64,000 bases of DNA from SHZI01 sp963698405. GTDB lineage: Bacteria; Pseudomonadota; Gammaproteobacteria; Steroidobacterales; GCA-2729495. The notes under the pieces were generated by a model. The model was not told the DNA's origin. It ran no database searches and saw nothing but the letters and a program-made list of their open reading frames with translations. The stretch spans positions 514,175-578,174 of the forward strand of contig CAVOQT010000002.1 of the NCBI GenBank assembly GCA_963698405.1, written 5' to 3'. The position numbers were made by a program, and so were the translations under genes. This document shows positions 23,059 to 31,672 of the stretch, one piece after another; the first letter of the stretch is position 1; each line of letters opens with the position of its first letter.

Positions 23059-23701
23059 GCTTGGTCTGAAGGTGCTGATCAGTTATCTGATCGGCTCGCT
23101 CACCGGTGCCCTCATTGTCGGTAAGTTTGCCGGGGGCATCGATATTCGCCAGCAGGGGAGCGGCAATGCTGGTGGAACCAATGCATTGCGGACCCAGGGA
23201 AAGTGGTTTGCCCTGCGCGTCATACTGATCGATATCGGCAAAGGGTTTGTGCCGCCGTGGCTGCTTCCGGCGCTTATCTTGCCGGGCGTTCCTCTCGATC
23301 CGGAAATTTCCCGCACCTGGTTGATGTTGGCGTGTGCCGGCGCATCAGTAGTAGGGCACTGCTATCCGGTCTGGTTCGGGTTTGCCGGCGGCAAGGGGGC
23401 GGCAACTGCGGTGGGAGCGCTGCTTGGCATTGCTCCGGGGTTGGCTTTGCCCGGGGTGCTCGTGTGGGTGCTCGTGTTGGTGACGACCGGGTTCGTTGGT
23501 CTTGCCACGATGCTGGCAGCGGTGGCCCTGCCGGTCTGGATATTGATTACCGGTATAGATGGACGGTTGTCGTTGCTGGTGTTTCTGATCGGTCTGGCCC
23601 TGTTTATCGTGTTTACACACCGTGCCAATATCCGTCGTCTGTTGGCTGGTAATGAAAACCGGATTGAAAAGGCGATGTTGCTGCGGCGGCGTTCATCCTG
23701 A
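23051..23701 (+). CDS. plsY: Glycerol-3-phosphate acyltransferase PlsY
   Basis: Inner-membrane enzyme that transfers an acyl group from acyl-phosphate to glycerol-3-phosphate, the first step of phospholipid synthesis. Family motifs are GSGNAGGTNALR (about residues 37-48), GHCYPVWFGFAGGKG, and a C-terminal FTHRANIRRLLAGNE. Five to six hydrophobic segments are seen. The ATG at 23051 overlaps the M61 stop by 8 bp; starts further upstream would give an N terminus unlike the family. Length is 216 residues, normal for PlsY. Adjacent to birA, which regulates biotin supply for fatty-acid synthesis. Confidence 0.92.
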   Translation: MLELGLKVLISYLIGSLTGALIVGKFAGGIDIRQQGSGNAGGTNALRTQGKWFALRVILIDIGKGFVPPWLLPALILPGVPLDPEISRTWLMLACAGASVVGHCYPVWFGFAGGKGAATAVGALLGIAPGLALPGVLVWVLVLVTTGFVGLATMLAAVALPVWILITGIDGRLSLLVFLIGLALFIVFTHRANIRRLLAGNENRIEKAMLLRRRSS

Positions 23702-23703
23702 TC

Positions 23704-24699
23704 GTGGACGATTCGCGACGCGCATTGCTTGTCTTGTTGGCTGATGGCGCCTGGCACACCGGTGTGAGGCTTGGAGCGGCTCAGGGTCTTTCCCGGGCAG
23801 CCGTCTGGAAGCAGATTCGTGCGCTCAGAGGTATGGGGCTTGCGATAGTTGCAGACCGGCGACGCGGTTACCGGTTGAGTGCCCCGCTACAGTTGCTGGC
23901 AGCAGACTCGATACGCACATTTCTTCGCCCCGCGGTGCAGGCCGCGCTGACTGGTCTCGACGTGCTGTTGATTGCCGGTTCTACCAGTGATCATTTGGCA
24001 GCAATGCCAGCGCCGGACCCTGGCACGATGCTGGCCTGTACTGCGGAGTATCAATCAGGTGGTCGTGGGCGCCGAGGCCGACGCTGGTTCTCTCCGTTAG
24101 GTCATGGCCTTTGCCTGTCGGTGGCGTGGCGTTATGAGGTCACACCCCGTGATTTGGCGGCATTGGGGCTGGTGGTTGGTGTCGCTGTCACGGAGGCATT
24201 GGCAGATTTTGCGCCTGCCGAAAGCATAAAACTGAAGTGGCCTAACGATATCGTGGCGGGTGATGGGAAGCTCGGCGGTATTCTGGTGGACGTGGCTGGT
24301 GAGACGGGTGGTCCGCTGCGTGTTGTGATCGGTATCGGCTTGAATGTGCATGCCTCGACCAGTCTTGGCAGTAAAGTGGATGGCGATGGAGGTAGCCTGT
24401 TACCTGCGACTCTGGATACGTTCGTTTCAGGTGGGCAAGTTTCCCGAAACCAGTTGGCTGGATGTTTATTGAATGCACTGCACCGTAACCTGGTCGAGTT
24501 TGCCAGTTCAGGATTTGCTCCTTTTGCATCGCGTTGGCGGAGTAAGGATTATTTGCTGGGCCAGCTCGTGACAGTAACGAGCAGTTCGAAGACATTTTGC
24601 GGAATTTCCGGTGGTATCGCCGATGATGGCGCCATGATAGTTGTGGTGAATGATGCTTTGACCCCGGTTTATTCCGGTGATGTCACGCTACGGCGGTAG
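23704..24699 (+). CDS. birA: Bifunctional biotin-protein ligase / biotin operon repressor
   Basis: Makes biotinyl-5'-AMP and attaches biotin to the acetyl-CoA carboxylase carrier protein; with bound biotinyl-AMP it also represses biotin genes. The winged-helix N domain is present (residues 1-65, AVWKQIRALRGMG), so this is the regulatory form. The biotin-binding loop GRGRRGRRW is at 120-128 and KWPND is at 178-182, followed by the C-terminal SH3-like domain. It begins with GTG two bases after the plsY stop. 331 residues, near the E. coli length of 321. Confidence 0.93.
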   Translation: MDDSRRALLVLLADGAWHTGVRLGAAQGLSRAAVWKQIRALRGMGLAIVADRRRGYRLSAPLQLLAADSIRTFLRPAVQAALTGLDVLLIAGSTSDHLAAMPAPDPGTMLACTAEYQSGGRGRRGRRWFSPLGHGLCLSVAWRYEVTPRDLAALGLVVGVAVTEALADFAPAESIKLKWPNDIVAGDGKLGGILVDVAGETGGPLRVVIGIGLNVHASTSLGSKVDGDGGSLLPATLDTFVSGGQVSRNQLAGCLLNALHRNLVEFASSGFAPFASRWRSKDYLLGQLVTVTSSSKTFCGISGGIADDGAMIVVVNDALTPVYSGDVTLRR

Positions 24700-24701
24700 C
24701 C

Positions 24702-25475
24702 ATGAAGCTATTGATAGATCTCGGTAACAGCCGCGTGAAATGGGCATGGACATCAGCCGAGGGGCTGGTCCAGTCCGGGAGTGCGACACATCGGAATCGG
24801 GATCTCGCAATCGTATTGGCTGAGCTGTTGCACAGTTCTGCGCCTCCAGTTGAGGTGCGTGTGGCAAATGTGGCTGGACCGGCTGCTGGTGGCCTGCTCG
24901 CAGGGGCCGTATATGCGAGATTCGGGGTCAAGCCGATTTTTGCCAGCTCGCGTGATTCTGCCTATGGCCTCAGCAACGGTTATCGCGATCCGGGCCAGCT
25001 TGGCGTTGATCGCTGGCTGGCAATGTGTGCGGCATGGCAGAAATTTTCTGGCCCGCTTTGTCTTGTAGATGCCGGTACAGCAGTCACCATAGATGCCATT
25101 ACGATGGAGGGAGTGCATTGCGGTGGGCTTATTCTTCCCGGTATCGGCTTGATGGGGGCGGCGCTGCGCCAGGAAACTGGTGATCTGGACCGGGTTGGCA
25201 GCCCGGAGCTTCCAAGCGATATGCGAGCAACTCTCATGTCGGACAGGGGCGCGCTGGGTACGGATACTGCCAGTGCGATCCAGTTGGGTGCGATGCGCGC
25301 CCTCGCGGCACTGGTCGCCGATTGTCTGGCGAAACTGAACGATGGGGGCAAACTGGTGCTGACTGGAGGGGATGGCGCGCTACTTGCCGAGTTGATGGGT
25401 GCTCCATCCGCCTATAACCCGCACCTGGTTCTCGACGGGCTTGCGCTGGATCCGGTTTGTTATTCCGTTGCGTGA
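24702..25475 (+). CDS. coaX: Type III pantothenate kinase
   Basis: Phosphorylates pantothenate in the first step of coenzyme A synthesis; the type III enzyme is insensitive to CoA feedback. The N-terminal phosphate-binding segment LLIDLGNSRVKW, GVDRWLAM, the VDAGTAVTIDAI motif and GGLILPGIGLM identify it. 257 residues. ATG lies two bases after the birA stop, so translation is probably coupled. The birA-coaX pair is common in Gammaproteobacteria. Confidence 0.93.
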   Translation: MKLLIDLGNSRVKWAWTSAEGLVQSGSATHRNRDLAIVLAELLHSSAPPVEVRVANVAGPAAGGLLAGAVYARFGVKPIFASSRDSAYGLSNGYRDPGQLGVDRWLAMCAAWQKFSGPLCLVDAGTAVTIDAITMEGVHCGGLILPGIGLMGAALRQETGDLDRVGSPELPSDMRATLMSDRGALGTDTASAIQLGAMRALAALVADCLAKLNDGGKLVLTGGDGALLAELMGAPSAYNPHLVLDGLALDPVCYSVA

Positions 25476-25490
25476 GGGTCTGGGTCAGCC

Positions 25491-26159
25491 GTGCGCAATC
25501 TTTTCCTGATTCTGTTGCTCGTCAATCTGCTCTTGCTGGGATGGCAGCTTTGGGTTGACCCTGAGCCATCAGCCGATATCAGCTTGGCTGGTTCCGGTGA
25601 GCTGTTGGCCTATGGCCAACAGGGTTCTGGCGCTGCTGCGGGGTCAGGTCAGGCGGGCACCTCCGCGCAATGTGTCTATATTGGGCCGGTACCGGATGCC
25701 GCTGCGGCGCAGCAGTTGCTGGGCGTACTGGCCGAGAGAAAAATAAGCGCACAGCCTGTCATGCGGGAAGGGCAGGTCTGGCTTGGTCATTGGGTTCAGG
25801 TCCAGGGCTTCGCCGACAAGGATCTTGCCGAGGCCGCCCGGCAGCGATTGCTGACCGCCGGGCTTCCGGATGCCTATCTGATGCAGGATGGTGCGGTCAC
25901 AGTCATTAGTCTGGGCGTATTTCGTGAGCGTACTCGGGCGGAGCGTGTGCGCGAGGCAGCTCGCCGGGCCGGTTTTGCGACAGTAATGAAGGAGCGGATC
26001 CGAGCGACTGCTGAGTACTGGCTGGTCGCTGATCTGCCGAGCGGCCAACAAGTGGCCCTCAAGGATCTGGGTATGGCAGATGATCGGATTCTTCGCGCTG
26101 AAGGCGGGCCATGCCCGTTATTACCGGTCCCTTTGTCCGGAGCGGTGGCGCCTGAGTAG
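25491..26159 (+). CDS. SPOR-domain membrane protein
   Basis: 222-residue protein with an N-terminal membrane anchor (LFLILLLVNLLLLGWQLWV) and a periplasmic SPOR-like region between residues 55 and 140 (CVYIGPVPDAAAAQQLLGVL, then VQVQGFADKDLAEAARQRL). SPOR domains bind denuded peptidoglycan at division sites. GTG start, 15 bp after coaX, where many Gammaproteobacteria carry a similar small SPOR gene next to coaX. It lies just before the tRNA cluster. I assign no specific role. Confidence 0.75.
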   Translation: MRNLFLILLLVNLLLLGWQLWVDPEPSADISLAGSGELLAYGQQGSGAAAGSGQAGTSAQCVYIGPVPDAAAAQQLLGVLAERKISAQPVMREGQVWLGHWVQVQGFADKDLAEAARQRLLTAGLPDAYLMQDGAVTVISLGVFRERTRAERVREAARRAGFATVMKERIRATAEYWLVADLPSGQQVALKDLGMADDRILRAEGGPCPLLPVPLSGAVAPE

Positions 26160-26167
26160 GTCATATA

Positions 26168-26173
26168 TATAAT
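26168..26173 (+). promoter_or_regulatory. Probable -10 of the tRNA-tufB transcript
   Basis: A perfect TATAAT followed by GCCCCGG, a GC-rich discriminator expected of stringently controlled stable-RNA promoters, 20 bp before the first tRNA. No good -35 stands at the right distance. Confidence 0.55.
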
Positions 26174-26193
26174 GCCCCGGCAAAAAATAACGG

Positions 26194-26265
26194 GCCGGAA
26201 TAGCTCAATGGCAGAGCAACCGCTTTGTAAGCGGTAGGTTGGGGGTTCAAGTCCCTCTTCCGGCA
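26194..26265 (+). tRNA. thrU: tRNA-Thr (TGT), no encoded CCA
   Basis: 72-nt cloverleaf with acceptor GCCGGAA/TTCCGGC and discriminator A. The anticodon loop TTTGTAA gives anticodon TGT. The discriminator is followed by TAC, so CCA must be added enzymatically, unlike the other tRNAs here. First of the thrU-tyrU-glyT-thrT-tufB arrangement known from E. coli. Confidence 0.93.
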
Positions 26266-26323
26266 TACTACTTGAGGTTGACAGCGGGAGCCGGTCGCCA
26301 GACAATGCTCTGCTTGACTTAGC

Positions 26324-26409
26324 GGAGGGGTACCCAAGCGGCCAACGGGGGCAGACTGTAAATCTGCTGGCTTACGCCTTCGTAGGTTCGAATCCTACCC
26401 CCTCCACCA
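26324..26409 (+). tRNA. tyrU: tRNA-Tyr (GTA)
   Basis: 86-nt class II tRNA with a long variable arm and encoded CCA. The anticodon loop CTGTAAA gives anticodon GTA. Confidence 0.95.
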
Positions 26410-26516
26410 TGAGCTTTGGGAGGCGTTGAGTAGGCGGGCCTTCTGTCCCAGGTGGCTGAGTTGTGTACGCCTGCTGCCCCTTTGTTGCCGTCCGTAGCTG
26501 AGGCGCTTGGAGGGTG

Positions 26517-26590
26517 GCGGGTGTAGTTCAATGGTAGAACCTCAGTTTTCCAAACTGATGACGTGGGTTCGATTCCCATCACCCGCTCCA
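26517..26590 (+). tRNA. glyT: tRNA-Gly (TCC)
   Basis: 74-nt cloverleaf with encoded CCA. The anticodon loop TTTCCAA gives anticodon TCC. Acceptor arms GCGGGTG and CACCCGC pair fully. Confidence 0.95.
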
Positions 26591-26611
26591 GTTTTGGGGG
26601 ATGTGATTAAC

Positions 26612-26687
<76 letters not shown>

Positions 26688-26733
26688 AGAGTCGTGCGTA
26701 AAAGTATTGGGTGAGCCACGGTCGCTGCGTGAC

Positions 26734-27971
<1,238 letters not shown>

Positions 27972-27988
27972 CGAATAGTGTTAGCCGA

Positions 27989-28064
27989 AGGCCAGTAGCT
28001 CAATTGGTAGAGCGGCGGTCTCCAAAACCGCAGGTTGGGGGTTCGAGACCCTCCTGGCCTGCCA
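27989..28064 (+). tRNA. trpT: tRNA-Trp (CCA)
   Basis: 76-nt cloverleaf with encoded CCA tail. The anticodon loop CTCCAAA gives anticodon CCA. It separates tufB from secE, as in several non-enteric Gammaproteobacteria. Confidence 0.95.
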
Positions 28065-28091
28065 TAACCTGCGATACGTTGTCCGGTAAGC

Positions 28092-28475
28092 ATGACGAAC
28101 AGTAGCGAAACAAAAGCCAGGCCGGCGCTGATCGATACGGCGATCCTGGCTACTGCGTGCCTCGTCGTGCTCGCTTCGATCGTTGCGTACTATTACTTTG
28201 AGGGCGCCTCAATCGTCCTTCGGGTAATAGGTATTCTTGCTGGTTTTGGTGCCGGCTTGGCGCTGCTTTACCAGACCCGGCAAGGGCAGGTGATATGGCA
28301 GTTTATTCTCGGATCGCGCGTAGAGATCCGTAAGGTTATCTGGCCCACCCGCCAGGAGACCACGCAGACCACTATTACGGTCTTTATCTTTTTGCTGATA
28401 CTTGGCTTTTTCTTCTGGAGTCTCGATTTCGTGCTGTTAATGGTTACACGCGCTGTTACTGGCCAGGGAGCTTAG
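28092..28475 (+). CDS. secE: Preprotein translocase subunit SecE
   Basis: Small essential inner-membrane partner of SecY in the protein-export channel. 127 residues with three hydrophobic segments, like E. coli SecE rather than the single-span type, and the conserved amphipathic motif EIRKVIWPTRQET before the last helix. It begins 28 bp after tRNA-Trp and is followed after 3 bp by nusG, the standard secE-nusG pair. Confidence 0.95.
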   Translation: MTNSSETKARPALIDTAILATACLVVLASIVAYYYFEGASIVLRVIGILAGFGAGLALLYQTRQGQVIWQFILGSRVEIRKVIWPTRQETTQTTITVFIFLLILGFFFWSLDFVLLMVTRAVTGQGA

Positions 28476-28478
28476 GTT

Positions 28479-29012
28479 ATGCCGCTTCGCTGGTATGTGA
28501 TTCACGCGTATTCCAACTTCGAGAACAAGGTCAAGAGATCGCTTGAAGAACGGGTAAAACGGGACGGGCTTGAGCACAAGTTTGGCAAGGTCATTGTGCC
28601 GACCGAAGAAGTCGTCGAAATGCGCGAGGGTCAGAAGCGGAAGAGTGAGCGCAAGTTCTTCCCCGGCTATGTGCTCGTGCAGATGGAGATGGATGACGAG
28701 ACGTGGCACCTGGTCAAAGAGGTGCCGAAAGTACTTGGATTTATTGGTGGATCGAGTGACAAGCCGGCGCCGATTACGGATGCGGAAGCGGATGCGATCC
28801 TGCACAGAGTTGAGGAAGGCGTAGACAAGCCCAGGCCGAAGGTATTGTTTGAGCCAGGTGAAGTTGTGCGTGTTACCGATGGGCCGTTCAACGACTTTAA
28901 TGGTGTGGTTGAGCAGGTTAATTACGAGAAGAACAAGCTCCGGGTAGCTGTCCAGATTCTGGGCCGGTCTACACCGGTAGAGCTTGATTTCGGCCAGGTG
29001 GAAAAAGGCTGA
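28479..29012 (+). CDS. nusG: Transcription termination/antitermination factor NusG
   Basis: Binds RNA polymerase, suppresses pausing and links it to Rho or to the ribosome through S10. 177 residues: an NGN domain (RWYVIHAYSNFENKVKRSL at the start, FPGYVLVQMEM) and a C-terminal KOW domain (PGEVVRVTDGPFNDFNG). Length matches the E. coli protein (181). Located between secE and the L11 operon. Confidence 0.96.
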   Translation: MPLRWYVIHAYSNFENKVKRSLEERVKRDGLEHKFGKVIVPTEEVVEMREGQKRKSERKFFPGYVLVQMEMDDETWHLVKEVPKVLGFIGGSSDKPAPITDAEADAILHRVEEGVDKPRPKVLFEPGEVVRVTDGPFNDFNGVVEQVNYEKNKLRVAVQILGRSTPVELDFGQVEKG

Positions 29013-29020
29013 GATTGAGT

Positions 29021-29071
29021 AAACGCCGTCCCTTCATGGGGGCGGTACGGGGAGCCTCTGAAGGGGCGTTT
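29021..29071 (+). promoter_or_regulatory. Hairpin leader between nusG and rplK
   Basis: AAACGC (29021-29026) pairs with GCGTTT, and CCCTTCA (29030-29036) pairs with TGAAGGG, giving a 13-bp stem with one small bulge and a GC-rich inner loop, 23 bp before the rplK start. No U run follows. It is a candidate L1-responsive leader or RNase III site; which one cannot be told here. Confidence 0.5.
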
Positions 29072-29094
29072 GCACCCACTGACAGGAAAGTTCT

Positions 29095-29526
29095 ATGGCC
29101 AAGAAAGTCGATAAATACGTCAAGTTGCAGATCCCTGCCGGCAAGGCAAATCCCAGTCCACCGATAGGCCCGGCCCTCGGTCAGGCCGGGGTCAACATCA
29201 TGGAGTTCTGCAAGGCGTTCAATGCGCAGACGCAGAAAATGGAAGCCGGGTTGGTCATGCCGGTGGTTGTGACGGTTTATAGCGATCGCAGCTTTACCTT
29301 CATTATCAAGACTCCGCCGGCTGCGATCCTGTTGAAGAAAGCCCTTGGCATAGAGAAGGGTAGTGGTACGCCGAACACCAAGAAGGTTGGCAAGGTTTCG
29401 CGCCAGCAGCTGGAAGAAATTGCCAAGGCAAAAATGCCGGATCTCACTGCAGCCGGAATGGATGCGGCGGTCCGTACGATTGCCGGTAGTGCCCGCAGTA
29501 TGGGCCTCGACGTGGAGGGCCTCTGA
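29095..29526 (+). CDS. rplK: 50S ribosomal protein L11
   Basis: Binds the GTPase-associated centre of 23S rRNA and is needed for RelA activation. 143 residues with the proline-rich N domain (IPAGKANPSPPIGPALGQAGVN) and the RNA-binding C domain (KKVGKVSRQQLEEIAKAKM). Starts 23 bp after the leader hairpin; the L1 gene begins one base after its stop. Confidence 0.97.
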   Translation: MAKKVDKYVKLQIPAGKANPSPPIGPALGQAGVNIMEFCKAFNAQTQKMEAGLVMPVVVTVYSDRSFTFIIKTPPAAILLKKALGIEKGSGTPNTKKVGKVSRQQLEEIAKAKMPDLTAAGMDAAVRTIAGSARSMGLDVEGL

Positions 29527-29527
29527 G

Positions 29528-30223
29528 ATGTCAGTTCATAGCAAACGCACCAAGACCTGGCAGGGCAAGGTGTCGGCAGAAAAGAATTATCCGATTGACG
29601 AGGCGCTGGCGCTGGTCAAGGAGCTGGCCACAGCCAAGTTTCCAGAGACGATCGATGTCGCTGTAAATCTCGGTATCGATGCCAAGAAATCTGATCAGGT
29701 CGTGCGCGGCTCCGCACTGCTGCCCCACGGCACCGGCAAGACCGTGCGTGTTGCGGTATTTGCCCAAGGGCAGAATGCGGAAAAAGCACTCGCAGCGGGC
29801 GCCGATGTGGTCGGTTTTGAGGATCTGGCCGAACAGATGAAGGCCGGATCCATCGACTTTGATACGGTTATTGCAACGCCGGACGCAATGCGGATCGTCG
29901 GTCAGCTTGGTCGTGTTCTCGGTCCGCGTGGGCTGATGCCAAATCCCAAGGTCGGGACGGTTACTCAGGACGTCGAGACTGCCGTGCGAAACGCAAAGGC
30001 CGGGCAAGTACGTTTTCGTGCTGATAAAGGTGGTGTCGTGCACTGCCCGATCGGCAAGGCCAGCTTTGAGGTTGGTGCGCTGCGGGACAACCTCCTTGCA
30101 CTGCTGAGCGACATCAAGAAGGTGAAGCCGGCAGCGGCCAAGGGGCAGTACCTCAAGCGTCTCACTATCTCATCGACGATGGGGCCAGGTGTGATGATCG
30201 ATCAGGCCAGTCTCGATATCTGA
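29528..30223 (+). CDS. rplA: 50S ribosomal protein L1
   Basis: Forms the mobile L1 stalk at the E site and, in relatives, represses its own L11-L1 operon by binding the leader mRNA. 231 residues; landmarks are GIDAKKSDQVVRGSALLPHG and RVLGPRGLMPNPKVGTVT. ATG 29528 lies one base after the rplK stop. A longer in-frame extension reaching into rplK is not credible. Confidence 0.97.
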   Translation: MSVHSKRTKTWQGKVSAEKNYPIDEALALVKELATAKFPETIDVAVNLGIDAKKSDQVVRGSALLPHGTGKTVRVAVFAQGQNAEKALAAGADVVGFEDLAEQMKAGSIDFDTVIATPDAMRIVGQLGRVLGPRGLMPNPKVGTVTQDVETAVRNAKAGQVRFRADKGGVVHCPIGKASFEVGALRDNLLALLSDIKKVKPAAAKGQYLKRLTISSTMGPGVMIDQASLDI

Positions 30224-30530
30224 CCTCGTTATCAGCTAATGAATACCCAGGTAACTCCACCAAGATCGGGGTTGCCGGTAAGAAGGCTCAGATTCGTCGA
30301 ATCTGGGTCGGTTTCACGGAGTCCAGGCTCAGGATTTCATGAACGCTGCATCCAAGACCGCAGGTGGCGAAGGGGTATTTCCCGACGCCTTAATGGCCTC
30401 TGTTTTGAAGAGTGACCTGCGCAGATGGTGTTACCCGAATCAGGACGACCTGATGACGGCCGCCATCGGAGCTGCCGCAGCCTGCAAAGGCGAGTGGCGG
30501 CGACAGTGACTTTCGCATCAGGAGTGAACG
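30224..30530 (+). promoter_or_regulatory. rplJL leader (L10-type leader region)
   Basis: 307 bp without a gene between rplA and rplJ, the place of the L10 promoter and the L10(L12)4-binding leader in relatives. CAGATT (30289-30294) and AATCTG (30300-30305) form a short hairpin and other GC-rich stems follow. The function is inferred from position. A covariance-model search for L10_leader would decide it. Confidence 0.5.
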
Positions 30531-31058
30531 ATGGCATTGCGACTCGAAGACAAGCAGGCTCTTGTCGAAGAGGTGAATGCGATCGCCGCATCCGCGCTGT
30601 CAGCCATAGCGGCTGAGTATCGCGGCATGTCAGTGGCGCAGGTTACCGATCTGCGGGCCAAGGCCCGCAGTCAGGGAGTCTACGTCCGTGTGGTCAAGAA
30701 CACCCTCGCCAAACGGGCCGTTGAAGGCACCGAGTTTGCATGCCTCAAGGAGGCCCTCAAGGGGCCGCTCATTCTGGCCTTTTCCCGCGAGGATCCGGGC
30801 GCTGCTGCCCGGGTATTCAGGGATTTCGCCAAGAGCAATGAAAAGCTGGTTACCAAAGCCGTTGCCATCGGTGGCATGGTTTATGGACCAGCGGATCTGG
30901 AGCGGCTCGCGAGTCTGCCTACGCTAAACCAGGCTCGGGCAATGTTGCTCGGTGTCTTGCTGGCGCCAGCTTCCAAGCTGGTTCGTACGCTTGCTGAACC
31001 TCCCGCACTTGTTGCGCGGGTTCTTGCGGCGCGCGGAAAGGCAGAAGAGGTTGCCTGA
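30531..31058 (+). CDS. rplJ: 50S ribosomal protein L10
   Basis: Base of the L7/L12 stalk. 175 residues: N-terminal rRNA-binding domain (LVEEVNAIAASALSAIAAEYRG, VRVVKNTLAKRAVEGT) and a C-terminal helix that carries L7/L12 dimers. Preceded by AGGAG and by a 307-nt untranslated leader. Confidence 0.96.
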   Translation: MALRLEDKQALVEEVNAIAASALSAIAAEYRGMSVAQVTDLRAKARSQGVYVRVVKNTLAKRAVEGTEFACLKEALKGPLILAFSREDPGAAARVFRDFAKSNEKLVTKAVAIGGMVYGPADLERLASLPTLNQARAMLLGVLLAPASKLVRTLAEPPALVARVLAARGKAEEVA

Positions 31059-31138
31059 GGCTGCATACAAACCTTAGCCAATCAGTTTTTACTGTATTCG
31101 GATAACCGGACTTAATAAGTACTCAAGGAGATTTGACC

Positions 31139-31516
31139 ATGGCCCTTTCGAACCAGGAACTGCTCAGCGAACTGAGCGCAAAGCCCATTATGGAGATCGT
31201 CGAGCTTGTGAAGATGCTCGAAGACTCATGGGGCGTATCAGCCGCCGCACCGGTAGCAGTAGCTGCCGCGGGTGGCGCTGTTGCTGCCGCTGCAGTCGAG
31301 GAGCAGACTGAATTCACGGTGACCCTCAAGGCCTTCGGCGAGAACAAGGTTGGCGTCATCAAGGCGATTCGTGCCATCACCAACCTCGGCTTGAAAGAAG
31401 CCAAGGATCTGGTCGAGGGCGCACCGTCGGTCGTCAAGGAAGCCGTTTCGAAGGACGATGCGGCGGCCATCAAGAAACAGCTCGAAGAAGCCGGCGCTAC
31501 CGCAGAGATCAAGTGA
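31139..31516 (+). CDS. rplL: 50S ribosomal protein L7/L12
   Basis: Multi-copy stalk protein that recruits translation GTPases. 125 residues: N-terminal dimerisation domain, an alanine-rich hinge (VAVAAAGGAVAAAAVEE) and the conserved C domain (KVGVIKAIRAITNLGLKEAK). ATG 31139 follows AAGGAGAT at proper distance; the TTG six bases upstream is rejected. Confidence 0.97.
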   Translation: MALSNQELLSELSAKPIMEIVELVKMLEDSWGVSAAAPVAVAAAGGAVAAAAVEEQTEFTVTLKAFGENKVGVIKAIRAITNLGLKEAKDLVEGAPSVVKEAVSKDDAAAIKKQLEEAGATAEIK

Positions 31517-31592
31517 GCGGTTGCAGGCTGATGCTTTCTGGCCTGTGCGGGCTGTGAGGCTCGCGCTGATACGATCTGGGAGATTGTGGCAA

Positions 31593-31617
31593 CGGCCGGC
31601 ACCACAGGTGCCGGCCG
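31593..31617 (+). promoter_or_regulatory. rplL-rpoB intergenic hairpin
   Basis: CGGCCGGCACC (31593-31603) pairs perfectly with GGTGCCGGCCG (31607-31617) around a 3-base loop. No U run follows, so it resembles the attenuator/RNase III region between rplL and rpoB of E. coli that lowers rpoBC expression relative to the ribosomal genes. Confidence 0.6.
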
Positions 31618-31672
31618 CAAGCCACCTTTCTCCGTTTTCCGGCTACGGGTGCCCTGACAGAGGTGCTGCGTC

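Noticed and set aside
31059..31138. A terminator between rplJ and rplL
   Set aside because: The T run near 31086 has no stable stem in front.
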